A DNA stretch of 64,000 nucleotides from Perkinsus olseni. Taxonomy: Eukaryota; Perkinsozoa; Perkinsida; Perkinsidae. This document shows positions 45,420 through 60,600 of the stretch, in pieces. The stretch's first letter is position 1; each line of letters starts with the position of its first letter. A program made the translations under genes and the position numbers. The stretch spans positions 42,951 through 106,950 of the forward strand of contig JABANP010000149.1 of NCBI GenBank assembly GCA_013115135.1. The letters run 5' to 3'. Under the pieces are notes generated by a model. The model made no database searches. It worked only from the letters and a program-made list of their open reading frames with translations, and was not told the origin of the DNA.

Positions 45420-47766
45420 TCAGAAGGTCCTTTGAGACATTTCTAGCTCAAGGTTCTCCGGCTTATAGACAAAGGTAGCTCCCCCACGAACACACATGGA
45501 GGAATGACTTAGCCTGATAGAATCGAAATATCGGAGGAGTAGGGTCAATGTTATCGTAGCTTCCTTGATGGCCATACTCTGCCCAGGGCATTGACGGGAG
45601 CCTCCACCAAAAGCGAGGTGCTCACGAACCAGGGACCGGTCTACAGCACAGCCATCAGGCGAGAGCCAGCGTTCCGGGCTGAGATTACAAGCATACCTCC
45701 AAGGGGAGTATCAGGAGCCTAACATCGCGAGCAGCTGCCACGTTTATCTTCTCGAAGCTACATGCTCGCGTGCTCTACGACTTGGCCTCTGCTCGCTGTC
45801 TCCATTGGAGGTATCTCGCCGTTTTAACCGCTCGCGAAATGAAGGTGCGAGTATGAATTAGTAATATTCCTCTGTCTTATACCATTAAGGACTCAGAGAG
45901 TGTCGTCGAATGAAAAGTCACAGGAGTTCTGTACTTGAAGGTTGTGCCGCCTTGAGACTGCGTCGTCATGGCTTTACGTAAAAGTGTGACCACGATCGTC
46001 CCAGAGGGTATCGGCTTCCCGTCCAGAAAGGTATCACGGATGCACTCATTTGTTAGGAACGGACCGGCCGGCTGTAACTGAGGAGTAGCAACAATAACCT
46101 CACACGACCCTCTTAGAGCTCACTCTGAGAGTCTGCAATATGCAGCACTCAACGTAGGCTAGCTTGCTGAGGTCTTCCATCGTTTTGGGGTCATGGCCGA
46201 GCACGTCCACCTCGGCTCTGGCCTTAGTTTGAATATGGGGGTTGAGTGAAAGGAGATAGAGGCACCAGGAGATTGTCACGGCTATGGTATCGCCACCAGC
46301 AAGCAAGAACCTGATAGGCAGTCAAGGTGTAGTGAAGGCACTCCAGTGGAGTGACTCCACCCAATCGCCTCCGCCTTGAGGAACATCAGAGGCGAACAGT
46401 ATCCACGACTCACGTAACGAGGTTTCCTCGTAAGCTTTCTTGGTCAAGGTGCAGGAGCTTGTCGAGCAGATCACGTCGTTCTACTCGTCTTACCGCCTCT
46501 AGCTCCGCTCGCCTGCTAGTGATGATCTCATCGCACATTGTATTCAGGCGCTTCACTCCCGAGTGCAACTGTCCGAAACAAGGAACCAAGTAGCAACATC
46601 ACGTCAGGAATCGGACCTTTATTATCATCGGGTTCAAATTCCAGGGGAATCTATCGCGGGCCATCCACGGGAAGGAGCGGGGTTGAACTGCGAAGCCTGT
46701 TCCAGTCATCGTGTCCACTATCGCCTCTCGAACCCCACCAGGGTGACGGACGCTAGAAGCACCTGGGAGAGTACCACTCGACCCAAACATCAGGCTCTCG
46801 TTCTAGCCCTGTCGTATGCAACATCTCTGTGATCCGCAACGAGGAGCGAATACTGCTCCGTGTACCGAATCTCACTTCACGAAGCAGCAGCTCACTCACC
46901 GTCATATTTCGAGAAGTTATACTCTTTGCCGAAGTTAGTGACACATAAGGTGTCGAGGGTGCAGAGGGGAAGCCATTCTGCGGGGCTCCAAACGGTTCGA
47001 CCATCTCGGCTGAACGACCTTAACTGCCGTACCTCAACATGAAGAGATGGGGAAATTATGGTAGTCGCTACCGTACTAGTTTCAATGCTTCCTTCGCCAT
47101 GTCGGGCACCATGGCTGCAGAGTTATTCTCGTTGAAGGCCGGAGCACCCAATCGTCTGTTCCGTTTCCACTCTTCACCTTCCGTGTTGAACAATCCTGGA
47201 AGAGGCACTAGTTCGTGCTTGTTCTCAGGTCTGATGTAGGTATTCGGGCGTTCATTCAGAACTTGGCGGACCAGCTCAGGCTTTGACACAACGACCATGT
47301 CCATGCCAGTCAACCTGAGGGAAGGCAATGCCTTCAAGGCATGCCCACTCGCTGTATTGCAGAAGTGAAAGCGCATTCGACATGCGGATGGCAGAGCAGC
47401 CGAGGGTCTCAAGAGACAAGAGCGTCTCTCTCACTTGATATGGTATACTTCTCCATAGGTATCAGCATAGATCTCCAAGGCACGGTAGAGGTGATAGATT
47501 GACTTAGGGACGAAGCCCAAGACAGGCAGGAACTGCCAGGGACAGCAGGTGTGAGTTCTTGCCGGCCGAACAGTCCGTATCAGGCTCACCCGATTCGGTC
47601 CCCCGAAGAGTAAGTGAAGGTCCACCTTTGTGCGCTTCACGAGCTTGAAAACCTAGTAAGCAAGTACTAAGGCTGGACCGCTCACCAGAATCACGCTCTT
47701 GCGCGACCAGAAAATGGATAGACACTTCATCCCAAGTGCGCCAGTCGCAACTGCTAGGGACACCAT
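45420..47766 (-). CDS. cytochrome P450 monooxygenase, spliced
   Basis: Heme-thiolate monooxygenase. I reconstruct many short exons. A hydrophobic first exon starts at the ATG at 47766 (MVSLAVATGALGMKCLSIFW). Then come PVLGFVPKSIYHLYRALEIY, the exon with PTFVRPEN-like NTYIRPENKHELV and GEEWKRNRRL (C-helix WxxxR), EWLPLCTLDTLCVTNFGKEY, RRDLLDKLLHLDQE, and the I-helix AGGDTIAVTISW. The ExxR-like YVECCILQTLR and IPSGTIVV follow, and finally the heme-binding FGGGSRQCPG with its Cys ligand. The stop TGA lies at 45420-45422. Substrate unknown; class and membrane anchoring follow from the family. The last 65 coding bases are duplicated at 40931-40996. Confidence 0.88.
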
Positions 47767-47870
47767 TTATCGTTAAACTGTTCACTGCGCCGCTGTCCGG
47801 TTAGAGCTCCACTGGCCAAGGGGATCGGCTGACGGCTTAGTGGGAGTAGCTACGTTCATCTCGATCGCAA

Positions 47871-48240
47871 TGGCTGAGCGCGAACGCGCTGGTACTAGAA
47901 GCCTAGTGCGTACAGTCGAGTACAGCGCACCGACAGACTGTTGGCAACAGTCAGAGGTAAACCTAGCCAATATATGATAAGGACCCGATCGACCCGATAA
48001 CTTGGCTTTGATAGAAAAGATGATGACGTAAATGATCTCCCTCGCAAGACAAGTCCTCCGAGGGAGAAGCCAGCCCCGGCACCGTGCCGGCGGCACGCAC
48101 GTGCATAGCTCTGTCCTCAGCGAACACGGCCAGCTAAGTGTCGCTGAGAAGTACGAGGTGGGCGTCTCAAAACTCAAAGGTGAATATTCGGGCCCTTCTC
48201 GAAGCTCTCAACGATCTCAAGGCGAGTGTGAGTTCGCAAG
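47871..48240 (+). CDS. possible small spliced gene
   Basis: An ATG-led exon MAERERAGTRSLVRTVEYSA...CWQQSE ends at a GTAAAC donor (about 47960). Further 3', GTHVHSSVLSEHGQLSVAEK and ALLEALNDLKASV look exon-like. It is divergently arranged with the P450 gene (about 100 bp between starts). No family recognised, and the exon structure is uncertain. Confidence 0.3.
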
Positions 48241-48459
48241 AGTTGCTAGCTTCCTCCACCTGGAGTTGGCAAGTGCTCAAGTTTTCGACATGGGATTTGC
48301 CTTCCTGAACAATAGCATTTATGCAATATTTGCCTCTATTCTTGATATGAAGACATTGATAGCATTCATAATAGAGAAGCACTGGTTATCCAGATCCTGG
48401 ATTCCAGAGTTGGATACCAGGACCGTAATGCGCGTGTCGCTGCAACGCACTATGTAGAG

Positions 48460-49360
48460 TATCCTCCCAGCGCCGTTCGCCCGGCAGCGGAGGTGCAGGA
48501 CTGTATCGCGTTTGCTAACGACCACAGCCCATGCATTACCACGTAGATGGCAACCGTTCTGAATTCTGGGAACAATTCGACGGTACATTCGAGTCTGCCT
48601 CCTATGCTATACTATAACACTATACTTTAAGGTAAGTCTGCCGCACACCATCATGGTAAATCACTGTAGTTCAGGACAGGTTCTGCGCGGTACTCCATGC
48701 TCGACTCATGCGGAACTCGATCTCCCCATCCCGCCACGAACATTTGTCGAGTATCATCATTGCACGACCGAAGACTAGCCTATTCTGAATAGGGCAGTCG
48801 CATGAACCAGCCGAAATCTGTTGATGAAGCTGACTCCTGTGGTGATCCATTGTGTTTATTTCCTCAATTGTGTGCGGATGTGTCCCTTAATTGATATCTT
48901 CCATAGATCGGACACAAGCTGTGCTAGTAGAGCGTGATGCTCAATAATATTAATAACAGATTCCTCTAAGAATCCACTAGAGTTGGGTTTGGTACATCAA
49001 TAACTCACGATAACTCCTACTATAACCGCCTAGGCGCAGTACTAAACGTATTGACATGAACTTCACACTGGCCCATAACGAAAAGTGTCACTTCAAAAAG
49101 ATGAATACAGATCATGATGGACCACGAAAGGGCACTTCGTTGAGAAGTATAATGCCGCGTCGGTGGTGAACAAAACATATGACGAGCATGGAGCCAACTC
49201 GGCGGCAACTCAATCGGTAGAGGCCAACTTCCGCAGGACATACCTGTAGAAGATCGAGCAGATCTTCAGTACTCATGCAAGAGCCAACGACGAATGTCCG
49301 GTCCGGTCACAATCGCTCGTGCTCAGCGGCTTTATAAATCTAGCAGAATAGTGGCCGCAC
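48460..49360. other. intergenic, no gene seen
   Basis: About 0.9 kb downstream of the aconitase stop codon without a convincing exon on either strand. Confidence 0.4.
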
Positions 49361-52300
49361 TTACTGCAGGATGCCGCCGTGCTGAAAGTAAGTTAGTTCA
49401 ACTTCGGTATCTAGCCTGACGAGAACCTCGAACGTCGGACTCTCCTTGCTCGTTGTGTGGACAGTAAGCATCTGCGAAAGACTGAGCATCTCCCTCGGAA
49501 TTTGGATCTCACAGACGCCCACCTGCCCAACCGTCAAGTCCCCACCGTTGATATCGATAGAATAGCGCTCTCGACCATCCAGGCCGAGAGTGTCAGCATC
49601 AACTCCTTCTGGGAACTGCAGGGGCAGTATACCCATACCCACCAGATTGGACCTACGCCGTGAGAATCACATCCGTCGTATCACGCTTGGGCCAACCTGT
49701 GGATCCTCTCATAGCTCTTAGCAATGACCGCCTTAACTCCCTGAAGGCTCGGACCCTTGGCCGCCCAGTCTCGACTTGATCCACTGCCGTACTCGGAGCC
49801 GGCCAAAATCACCAGCGGTTTGCCATCTTCAATATATCTCTCGGCCGCATCATAGACGAACATCTTCTCGCCTGTCGGGACGTACTCTGTCTTTGGACCA
49901 ACCTTAACAGGAGCGTCTGTGCGATCGTGTAACCTATGCAGCGCAACTAACCTCGCCGTCCATCAACTTGTTAACAAGGCGTATGTTTGCGAATGTTCCT
50001 CGAGCCATGACCAGATAGTTGCCTCTCCTAGAGCCGTAAGAGTTGAAGTCTTTCGGTTCAACTCCGTGGGCAATCAAATAGCGGCCCTAAGACGAGCGAG
50101 CTCGCATTAATTGAAGGATATGCAACCCTACACCGGGAGAGTCGGGAGTGATCTTCCCTGCCGGGGATATGTGGTCCGTCGTGATCGAGTCTCCGAGGTT
50201 CAGCAGGCAGTAGGCGTCCTTTATGGACTCCAGAGGAGTTGGAGCCAGCTGAGTCTGAACACGAAGAAGCGCGTACTCCTACAAGCAAGAATCCAGCCAG
50301 GCTGGTTGATAGGATCGCGAGGACCCCCGGAAGAAGCTTGCCGCGGAATCCGATTCCATGAGAGTGCGGAATCCCCGTACTTTGGAGAAGAAGGGCGGAT
50401 TAGTTATATAGGTAGAATCGTCGCTCCACTCGAACTGATTGCCTGTCGGGGCATGCAGTTCATTCCACCTGACCAAGGCTCCATCATCGACCAGGACGCG
50501 CTCGGCCTAAACCTACCTCTTGTTTTGGCTGATAACCTTAGCGTAATTCTCTCGGAACATTTCCGGCCTCACACACTCCATCTCGATCCGAGCGATCTCG
50601 TCGCTAGTCGGCCAGATGTCTCGGAGATAAACAGGTCCCTCGGTCCCTGGACAGCAGAGCTCTCAGAAGACACGCAACCGGCCAGAGGGAGTCGTCACCT
50701 TGGCCGAGTGGTTCTTTATCGAAATCGATTGTAACCCTTCCAGCTAGAGTATAGGCCACGACCAGAGGAGGCGAGGCCAGGTAATTGGCTCTCGTGAGAG
50801 GATGAACCCGACCCTCGAAATTCCTATTCCCGGAGAGTACTGCTGCTACGACCAGGTCGGCATCGGTGATGGCAGAGCTGACCTGAGATGATGAAGCCCT
50901 CCTTCTGTCGAGTTTCGCCCCTGATGCCCATCTATTATTCGCATCCGCGGCAGCAGCAGTAGTATGCTGGTGGTCGGTGAGCTGTCTACTATGCTACCGA
51001 GACCTACACTGGTCGCTAGAACAGGGAGACCGAGAAGCAGGTCTTAGATAAAAACCTGTTTTTAAACATACATGTCAAAAATTTGTGAGAGAACATACAT
51101 CCAATTTCTGAATCGAAACGAGAGGTTTCGAGCGGTCGAGCATCATGAATCCGAAGGTGAGGGTGATGAAGTGCCTTACCTCTGGATCAAGATCTCCACT
51201 GTTGCCAATACAAGTCATACAGCCAAAACCAGCAGTAAAGAAGCCTAGATCCTCCAGTGGTTTCAGCAGATCAGCCTTGCGTAAGTAAGCATCGACAACT
51301 CCGCTGCCGGGGGACAGTGAGGTCTTGATGTAAGGAGACACCTATCACAAAACGGGGAGGGTGAGCCGCCCAGAGTGCCCTCGCGCCAGCGGTGATATCT
51401 CACCTTGAGCCCCTTGTCTCGAGCGTTCCTCGCCAACAAGCCAGCCCCGAGCATCACTCCGGGATTGGACGTGTTAGTGCAGGAGGTGATGGCAGCGAGG
51501 ACCACCGATCCATGCTCTAGCGAGTAGTCTTGGCCCTTGTACGAAAATTTCTTCACTCGTGTTTGCTCGGCCTTGAGAAAGATTCCAATCTCAGAGTCAC
51601 ACAAGTCCTCCTTTCCCCCACCTTGTCAACATTGAAGCCCTTAAAGGAGGTCGAAGGGGTTGATAGACCAACAGTGAAGTCCCTGGGCAACTCTGATACC
51701 GCCACTCGGTCGTGTGGCCTGCAAGGAGTCTTCCAGTTGTTCCGTCTGACCAAAACTTATTCGCACCTTTTTGGGCCGCTGACACAAGGCTCGATAGTGG
51801 CCAGATCGAGTTCCATGATATCTCCCGAATACTCAGGCTCTGCGGCACCGTAGAGCTGACAACAACAACATAAGAATCGATCCTACGACCAAGCCATCAG
51901 CTTCGGCAGACGAGATCGTGTCCCGGCCGGACTGGACTCCCAAAGAGACGGTTTGTAGCCTACTACCTGGAACATTCCCTGAGCTCTGAGGTAAGCTTCA
52001 ACGTTGGCCACCGTTTCCCTCGACCTGCCGGTCTGCAGGAGATAGTCCAAAGACTTCTGGTCAACTCCGAAGAAGCCCATCGTTCCACCGTACTCGGGCG
52101 CCATGTTGGCGATGGTAGCACGATCGGCGAGGGACAGATTCGCGCACCCCGGGCCGAAGAATTCGACGAACTTGCCCACAACGCCTGACAACAGATGAAT
52201 ATCTGCGAGCTACAAGGGAATCTTAGGTCGATCACAGCACACGACGAGTTCCGAAACCTTCTAGTACCTCGCTTTCTGAGCATATTAGTACAAGTGAGTA

Positions 52301-53746
52301 CCAAATCCGTGGCCGTGGCTCCAGCAGGCAGTCTTCCGGTGAGGCGGAAACCAACCACCTCCGGCAGAACCATCGATATCGCCTAAAGCAAGCAGCATGC
52401 CCTGTTTAGGGAGGCAACTTCGCTCCTCGTCGTGTACTACCTGTCCAAGCATCACAGCCTCCGCTTCAATGCCACCAACACCCCATCCCGCCACACCAAG
52501 ACCGTCTATCATCGTGGTGTGGGAGTCGGTCCCGACCAGGGAGTCCGGGTAGAGCAAGGCGCCGGACTTTTTATCAGCCCCCATGACCACGCGAGCCAGA
52601 TACTCGAGGTTAACTTGGTGGACAATTCCCGAGCCCGGTGGAACGATCTTGAGGTTGTTAAAGGCACTGGCTCCCCACTTCAGGAACCCGAAACGTTCCC
52701 GGTTACGCTGGAACTCGAGCTCTTGGTTCTGATCCAAAACAGCCATGCGCCTAGAAGAAACGGGTACCACAAAGAACGACGCATTCTCGATGATACCCTC
52801 GGGCTCGGACGGATTGCGAAAAAGAGAATGTACCCAATTTTACGAAAATTTCACCTTTACTATCTCACCCGTTCCAGAGCCTGGGGGTTTCTCGAATAGT
52901 CTGCCATAACCGAGTGATCGATGACCAAGTCCACCGGGACCAGCGGGTTGATCTTGGCGGAGTCGCCACCGAGACGAGCCATAGCGTCACGCATCGCAGC
53001 GAAATCCACAACTGCTGGTACTCCTGTGAAATCTTGCAGGATGACACGGGCTGGCTTGAAGGGAATCCTGAGAGAAAGGTCGGTTGTGGGCGCCTGCAAT
53101 CACCTCTATGCCAGAGCCTATTGCAGCCACGGCTTCACGGTTCAATTAGCGCAATACTAATACCACATCATCCACAAAACGTGATCGGAGCCTTCCCCTG
53201 GAGAGCCGATTTCGTGTCCGAAGATCCCCAGAACAGACTGCTCGGCATAGCGCTTAATGACCAAGCAGCACCCACTCAGTTTGGGACTTCGAAGTCTTGC
53301 TCCAGTTGAGGATATTCTCAACATCTGAGGTCTTCACCTCGAACTCATCACAATTACGAACTGCTGACTCTAGCAGGACCTGGTTGGGGCAATCGGGACT
53401 TTAATGATGACAGATGACAAAACTCACCCTGATGGACAGCGGCAGTCGCTCCAATCGAGAATCTCCTGACAGGAATTATCAATGCCATTGCGAGGTCCTT
53501 CTAGCTCCTCATTCCAAAAGCTCTGCTCTCTCTAATCACAAGGCTTCACTGCTTTCAGCGCCAACGAGCGCACACAGTCCACTTTAAGTGGCCCAAATGT
53601 GACACCGTGAGGGTCCACCCTGCCGCACCTAGCTCCTTTAGATCATAGTAGTAGTGACCAGTAGTGCCGAGAGCCTTGTAGCACTTCTGGAAGGGATTCG
53701 CCTTCGACGAGAAGCTCCGGCGGAGAAGAAAATTGCTCCCCAGCAT
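49361..53746 (-). CDS. aconitate hydratase (aconitase A/IRP type), mitochondrial, spliced
   Basis: Interconverts citrate and isocitrate in the TCA cycle using a 4Fe-4S cluster. The start at 53746 gives a mitochondrial-type leader ([15 protein letters not shown]), then [20 protein letters not shown]. Later exons in order: [20 protein letters not shown] with [29 protein letters not shown] and [60 protein letters not shown] (first cluster Cys); [12 protein letters not shown] (other two cluster Cys); [46 protein letters not shown]; and [15 protein letters not shown] (substrate-binding Ser/Arg). All hallmark residues are present. At least ten short GT-AG introns. Sequence type is that of cytosolic aconitase/IRP1 and bacterial AcnA, here with a targeting leader. 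Confidence 0.93.
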
Positions 53747-53824
53747 AAAGGAAAAATTATTTCCTATCACCGAAAATACCCGTGATGCCCAGAGAAAACT
53801 CACTACCGATCGTGAATGGATATC

Positions 53825-55302
53825 TCAAGAAACGTGTGATGAATTACGCAAGTTGTGGTATGAGCTGCTGTGACAAAGACTAGCGACACCCCAGGTGATG
53901 TTAGCCAGGTCGAGCGTCGTGAGCCATGAAGACTTGGCAAGAGTAAGGATCTGCTCCCGAAAAAACTCCACCAAATTCACTCCGGCGGGCACCACAGATG
54001 GCATCGTTACAGCCGACCAAAGGATATTGCTGATGTCTCTTCCGGTTAAGGCTGACGGACGTACCTCGCCGTCATTAACCTGAAGAACGCGAGCGTCTCT
54101 GCCGCTGCACACAGTCTCGAACACAAGTGAGCGGAGCGAAGCCGGCTGGCCTCTCTTTCGTCCCACTGAGGGAAACCCTCATCAAAAGCTGCCAACCAAG
54201 GTGCTCTCAACTTGTCGATCTCTGGCATCACACAGCCCGAAAAAGGAGGCCTGAAGATTCCTCTCTTCCCTACTACCAATGCCGCAAGCAGCACGTCCCG
54301 GGCGAGCCTCTGGGTTGGTGACTCCAACCAGGTGGTAGTGTCTAGCAGGTTTTGCTCATACGCCTTCCCCAAGCTCCACAGGGATATCGCCAACTCTCGA
54401 GCACTCAATTGCAATATCTTGTCACTGCTCAATCTGCAAGCGTCAACCTAAGATACTCGATATAGTCACAAGGCTAGACTGCACGGTCACGACCATACTA
54501 CGTGAGTAACAATCGCCTCCATAAGATCGCGACGCTCGGAATATCCTTCGCTGTGCGCGGGCGGGGACGCCACTGCCCACAAAGTGTTAGCCAAATTTTG
54601 CCCCTCCAAAGGCCCCGATAATCGGCCCTCGTTCAAAACCATCGCCGCCTTCATGCTCAGGCACCGCGGTATCGCCTTCTCTGTCGAAGACCAAGCGAAT
54701 AGAGTATTGCTCAGAAACTGAGCAGAGAGATTATACGATCCAAGGCCTTCCACGGTCGTTTTATACTATTCCGGTACCCAACCCGCGGTACCAAAATTAC
54801 GGCTAGGACCCTTCGCGATCGCACAAAATGTTGAGCGAACAGACACTGGAGCTCGGGATCTCTCAGCATGCACACTGGCGCCCATACTATCCACCTTGAT
54901 ACACCCTGACGATGCGGTCCTGTGGCAGTTGCATCCCCACGCTGCCGCACCCCAAGATTTTCCCATCACCCTCTCTACATGGTCAAAGATCCTCCACAGA
55001 GCTGCAAGCTCCTTCAACTTCGACAAAACTAAAATATCTTCCCGGCTCTACCTGAGGATCCACGCTCCGTTCTTCGAGATGTGAGACCAATTTCGTCAAA
55101 ACCTCATCGCGCTCTGCTTGGATCGGTATGAGCATCTTCGAGCATCCCTTCAATTTCGCCAACCGATGCAATGCCGTTGCGGAGTTCTTCGGTGACACCT
55201 AGAATTGATTTCAGTGACAGTCGCCGAACCTGGCAGCTTAGATCGAGTACGTCTCTGCACAGGAGCTGCAAACGATGTCCCAGAATGAGACGAGATACTC
55301 AT
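53825..55302 (-). CDS. HPR/FASTK-like organellar RNA-binding repeat protein, spliced
   Basis: Exons contain repeated helical units of the heptatricopeptide (HPR/FASTK-like) type: NSATALHRLAKLKG, FLSNTLFAWSSTEKA, NLANTLWAVASPP, ELAISLWSLGKAYE, DISNILWSAVTMPS and DLANITWGVASLCH. Such proteins, often ending in a RAP domain, act on mitochondrial or plastid RNA in alveolates and animals. A possible start is the ATG at 55302. No RAP domain is visible within the model, and the 3' end near 53825 is uncertain. It is about 80 bp from the aconitase start on the same strand. Confidence 0.7.
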
Positions 55303-55881
55303 CTCGTTCGGCTCAAATGCACCACACACAGTCCTCGGTTTTTGCACCCCTAGAGTGCTACTGCTGGGCGAAAACAGTTACACAGCAGGCAGCCAGCGGT
55401 GAGCGTCTCTAGTACCGTATCCTGCCTCAGCAGTATCCTCACTATGCCAACAGCATCCTTCCGTTTGAATGCATGGTGGATTTCCCGTTGGACGGCCTGA
55501 CTCCGCCGCAGAGACGATATTCCGATCATGCAGCAGACAAGGCGTCAACAACTCAAAAGGTCGCAGGTTCGATTCGAAGCGACGGCATGCACCCCCTTCC
55601 CTGTATTGACGGAACACCACCCAGCACACACTTGTTACCGAAACGTAGTGGTAAAACGTGTAACGGCTTCGAGAGACCTCTCCTAGTCGCGCTTGCAGAA
55701 AATAGGCCGCTCGACAGTGAAGATATCGTCATCCTTCAACTCAGCAATGCGACGACGTACCTGGCAATAACAACCTCATCACAGTCCAGTCAGGGTGCTG
55801 CTGCTCACGAGGCTACCGCCAACTATCAGAGCTAATCTCACTAAGCGCTAGCCCCAAAAGCGAAGCAAAGACCGAAGAAGT
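55303..55881. other. intergenic, no gene seen
   Basis: Between two minus-strand genes. One B-box-like run at about 55564 is not part of a foldable tRNA. Confidence 0.4.
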
Positions 55882-57249
<1,368 letters not shown>

Positions 57250-57676
57250 TGTACAGAAGAGGGAACGGAAAACACTAAGCAGAAGCACTTGAGTGTCGAA
57301 CCGATGCTATCCAGATTCTTCGCGGCAACTTTTTGATTCCGCCGGGGCTTGTCAAATTCCTTGTACTCACTCAAGCTGCATTCAACGATCGAGGGCCGTT
57401 TTGCAACTGGCTCACGATTTTGGTCGTCGACCAGAAGATCGACGATTTCGCTTCACACTAACTCACGACTGCCGACTACCCTAGATGGATTCTACCGAGC
57501 CACCGGCGAGTCCAGTCTCAGATTAGAATGCCCTTGATACGTCGAGTGTTGCATGGTGAAAACAGCCACGTTTATCAGCTCAAAGTGCGCCTAGGGCAGT
57601 CGGTTTGATTCGTCTCCTAGGTTGTATTCAGTTCAAGAGACATCGGCGGAAATCGATTATCTGGCGGCGCATTGTC

Positions 57677-60600
57677 GCCGTACAACTCGAACTAGTTGCG
57701 CAACACAACCGTGGGTGAGCTTGAAGGTAATAGCAGTAGTGCGGGACGAACGAACCTCAAGTCAAGGAGGCTCGAACGGGGAAAAATCAAAAGGCTACTC
57801 AAAGTCTGCAATTCCGGAGCAAACCCAAGCTTAGGGGCACGCAAGTACATAGCTTAAGCGGAGCGAACCGTTGCACCAATACAAAGGCGAGCGAAGGTAA
57901 CACGAGTTCCTTCCACATATCTCCCACCTGCAACGGACACTCGCGAAGCACGAACGTACTAAGGGCACATCAGCAGGGGTAAAATCGCGAACTCCGGAAA
58001 AGGGACAGCAGCACGCAAGCGCGAACGTGACACACGTGGAGACACGCTACGCGAACAGTAGCAGTACGCAATGGGCTCATTATCACAATAAAAAGTCTTG
58101 CAGCAAATACTTCACTAAAAAGTCTAACGCCGTCACTCCGCTCGAACCCGCCAGCAGCGCTTAGTCGATCTCAATGACCCTTGGCGAACCACCGGAAGAG
58201 CTCTCCGCAGGCCGCGAACCTCTACCAGACATCCAACGACCACACTCAGTGACGTCGTCCAACAGCGAACCGATAGTGGTATCAGTCAGCGGACCTTCCG
58301 AACGGTAGGGGTTAGCGGGGTCCTGGAAGTGAGAAGCCACAGCACTGAGATATAACAGAGCGTCGCGCGAACCGGCATGGCGAGCGTAGAAGTGAAGACG
58401 GAAAGCGGGGGTAGCTTCCTGGTGTTGAGCTCGAACCAACTCGGCGTCAGTACACTGTCCCCAATAGTCCACGACCCAAGGCCTTGGTGACAACATGTCC
58501 GGTGGCACGAACCGACCCAGCTGCCTAGCTCGGGCGGCTTGGAAGGTAGCGACCAGCACAGCGCGAACTTCCTCAAACGTCAAACCAGTCCACCGGTCAT
58601 GAGCGTCACGAACCGTACTAGACCAGGCCTTGTCGCTGCGGAAGACGTAGAGACGACGGTTGGGGATAAGGGGACGAACCGCATTAAGAGACGCGAACCT
58701 GAAGATAGCGGCGGAGGCGTGCTCGGGACAGCAAAACACGAGCGACGCTTCATTCCTCATCCTCGACATCGCTTCAGGACCGCGAACTATAGCCTTGTCG
58801 GTATGGTTCAGAACGATACGAACCGGGAGACCACCGGCCAAGCACCAATCCAGAATCTCGTAAGCGAAGGGTACCCAGCCGTTGTTGCGGGCGTCCGAAC
58901 CACGACGAGGACCGGCAGCCAATCCGGTCAACACCAGTACACAACCGCTGATATCAGCCGAGGCGAGCTCGTCAGCGGACGTCACGAACCCAGCAGCGAC
59001 AGGAGTGCACATAACATTAAAACCACGAACGTTGGCGCAACCATCGGGGAAGACATCTTCACGAACCTCCCAAAATCCTAACCAACGATCCACCCAAACG
59101 TCCTGCCACTGAGGGGAGAGTCCACGAACATACACCTCGGAATCCACCCACGACAAGTCGGGGCGGTTACGCGAACCGGCAAGAAGGCCATAAAAGGACA
59201 ACTTGCGCGGCTCATACTGCGGAGGAATAGCAGGGGCCTCGCGCAGAGGCGCGCCATCCACACCAGCAAAGAACAAGGCCCAAGCCGGAAGCGAGGGGGC
59301 GGTCTGAAACGTCTGCGAACCGGGCTGAGACTCGTCGACACTGAGCTGAGAGTCAGAGACCACCGAAGCACGAACAACATCGGGATCACCATGCAGCACG
59401 CCAGGCGCCACGTACGAACCGGCTGAAGAAGGGCCATAAAGGTCGTTGTAGTCCTGCTCGACCTGATCCTCTGAACGAACCGATGCCGGACGGAGAAGCG
59501 CCGTTCCGGTACCGGGCCCGTAACTCCACGAACCATAAGCCCAAGAAGCCGGGGTAGACGAACGGAATAACCTAGCTTCACCATCGCGCAGAACACCTTC
59601 CAAAACCCGACGAAGGACATAAGACGCGAAGTCTGCAGAACCATAAGCGAACCCAAGAACCTCCGCCGTAATACGCAATTGCTCACGAACCACCTCGGTA
59701 CCTACCCGGATGCTGGCGGCCGCTCCCTCGAGCATCCTCGAAGGAATGGCGACTACCTCTTGAGGGGGATCGACACGTCTTGGTGAACGGCTGCGCGAAC
59801 GGGGCCCATGATCGGCAGCCTCGGCCGGAAGAGGAGATACCGCATCCGGGTTAGAGTCATACCTGGCGTAGTGGTCAAAGGCGGGGGAACGCTTGTTCGA
59901 CGAACGGTAGTAGGCCTCATAACCTTCATTCGTCGGGGGACGTGGAAGAGGTGGAGGAGTCAGATCTCGAACCGGAGCAGGATCAGGCTGAACGTCACCA
60001 GGTGAGGGTCCACGGAGTAGTTCATCCAAAACACGAACGGCCACCGAGGAAGAGGATCCGCCAGAGGCGGTCGGCACTGGACCGGTGTGAAGAGGGCGGA
60101 CTGAACCGGCGGGAGTCGATTCGACGTTCGGCCGCGAAGAAGAGCTCGAAGAGCATCGAGGAGGCGTCACCGGTCTCGGAGGAGGTGAGGGGCTTGCTCG
60201 AGAAGGAGCCTCCTGACGGGGAGTCAGAACGGCAGAAGACGAGCTCGAACCGGCGCGAGGTACCGCTTCCGAAGGGGAGGCTTTGCCCGACAACAATTTC
60301 TCGCGAGCCTCACGAACCGAACGCAGAATCTTCGCCAACTTGTCACGGCGACCATCGCGGCACGGATAACACTCCCGAAGAAGCCCGAACCCGAGTGACG
60401 TATCAAGAGTCCAAACCATCAAACGCTGCACCCGAGGGTGCACGAACACGCCGAAGCGGCGAGGAAACGGCACGTAAGTCTCATACACGAACGCAGCCAA
60501 CTGAGCTAAGGGGTGGCTTGGGGACCCGAAGGCCCCGGCGGCCCTAGCGGGGACGGTGAAGTCGAGGGTGACGAACGGCTGACCATAGTCGTCCGCGAAC

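Larger units (their letters stand above)
41000..45530 (+). repeat. tandem duplication unit 2
   Basis: Second copy of the unit at 29395-33822 plus 40937-40996. It carries the second 568-residue gene and runs into the intact P450 gene. It differs from unit 1 by a 281-bp insertion (41214-41494), an inverted block (about 41640-41830) and smaller changes. Confidence 0.85.

Noticed and set aside
50111..50734. 207-codon open frame on the plus strand
   Set aside because: It is antisense to clear aconitase exons ([14 protein letters not shown] and neighbours).
55500..55592. Possible tRNA on the plus strand with GCAGGTTCGATTC
   Set aside because: The acceptor pairs at only five of seven positions, the T-stem fails, and there is no anticodon stem.
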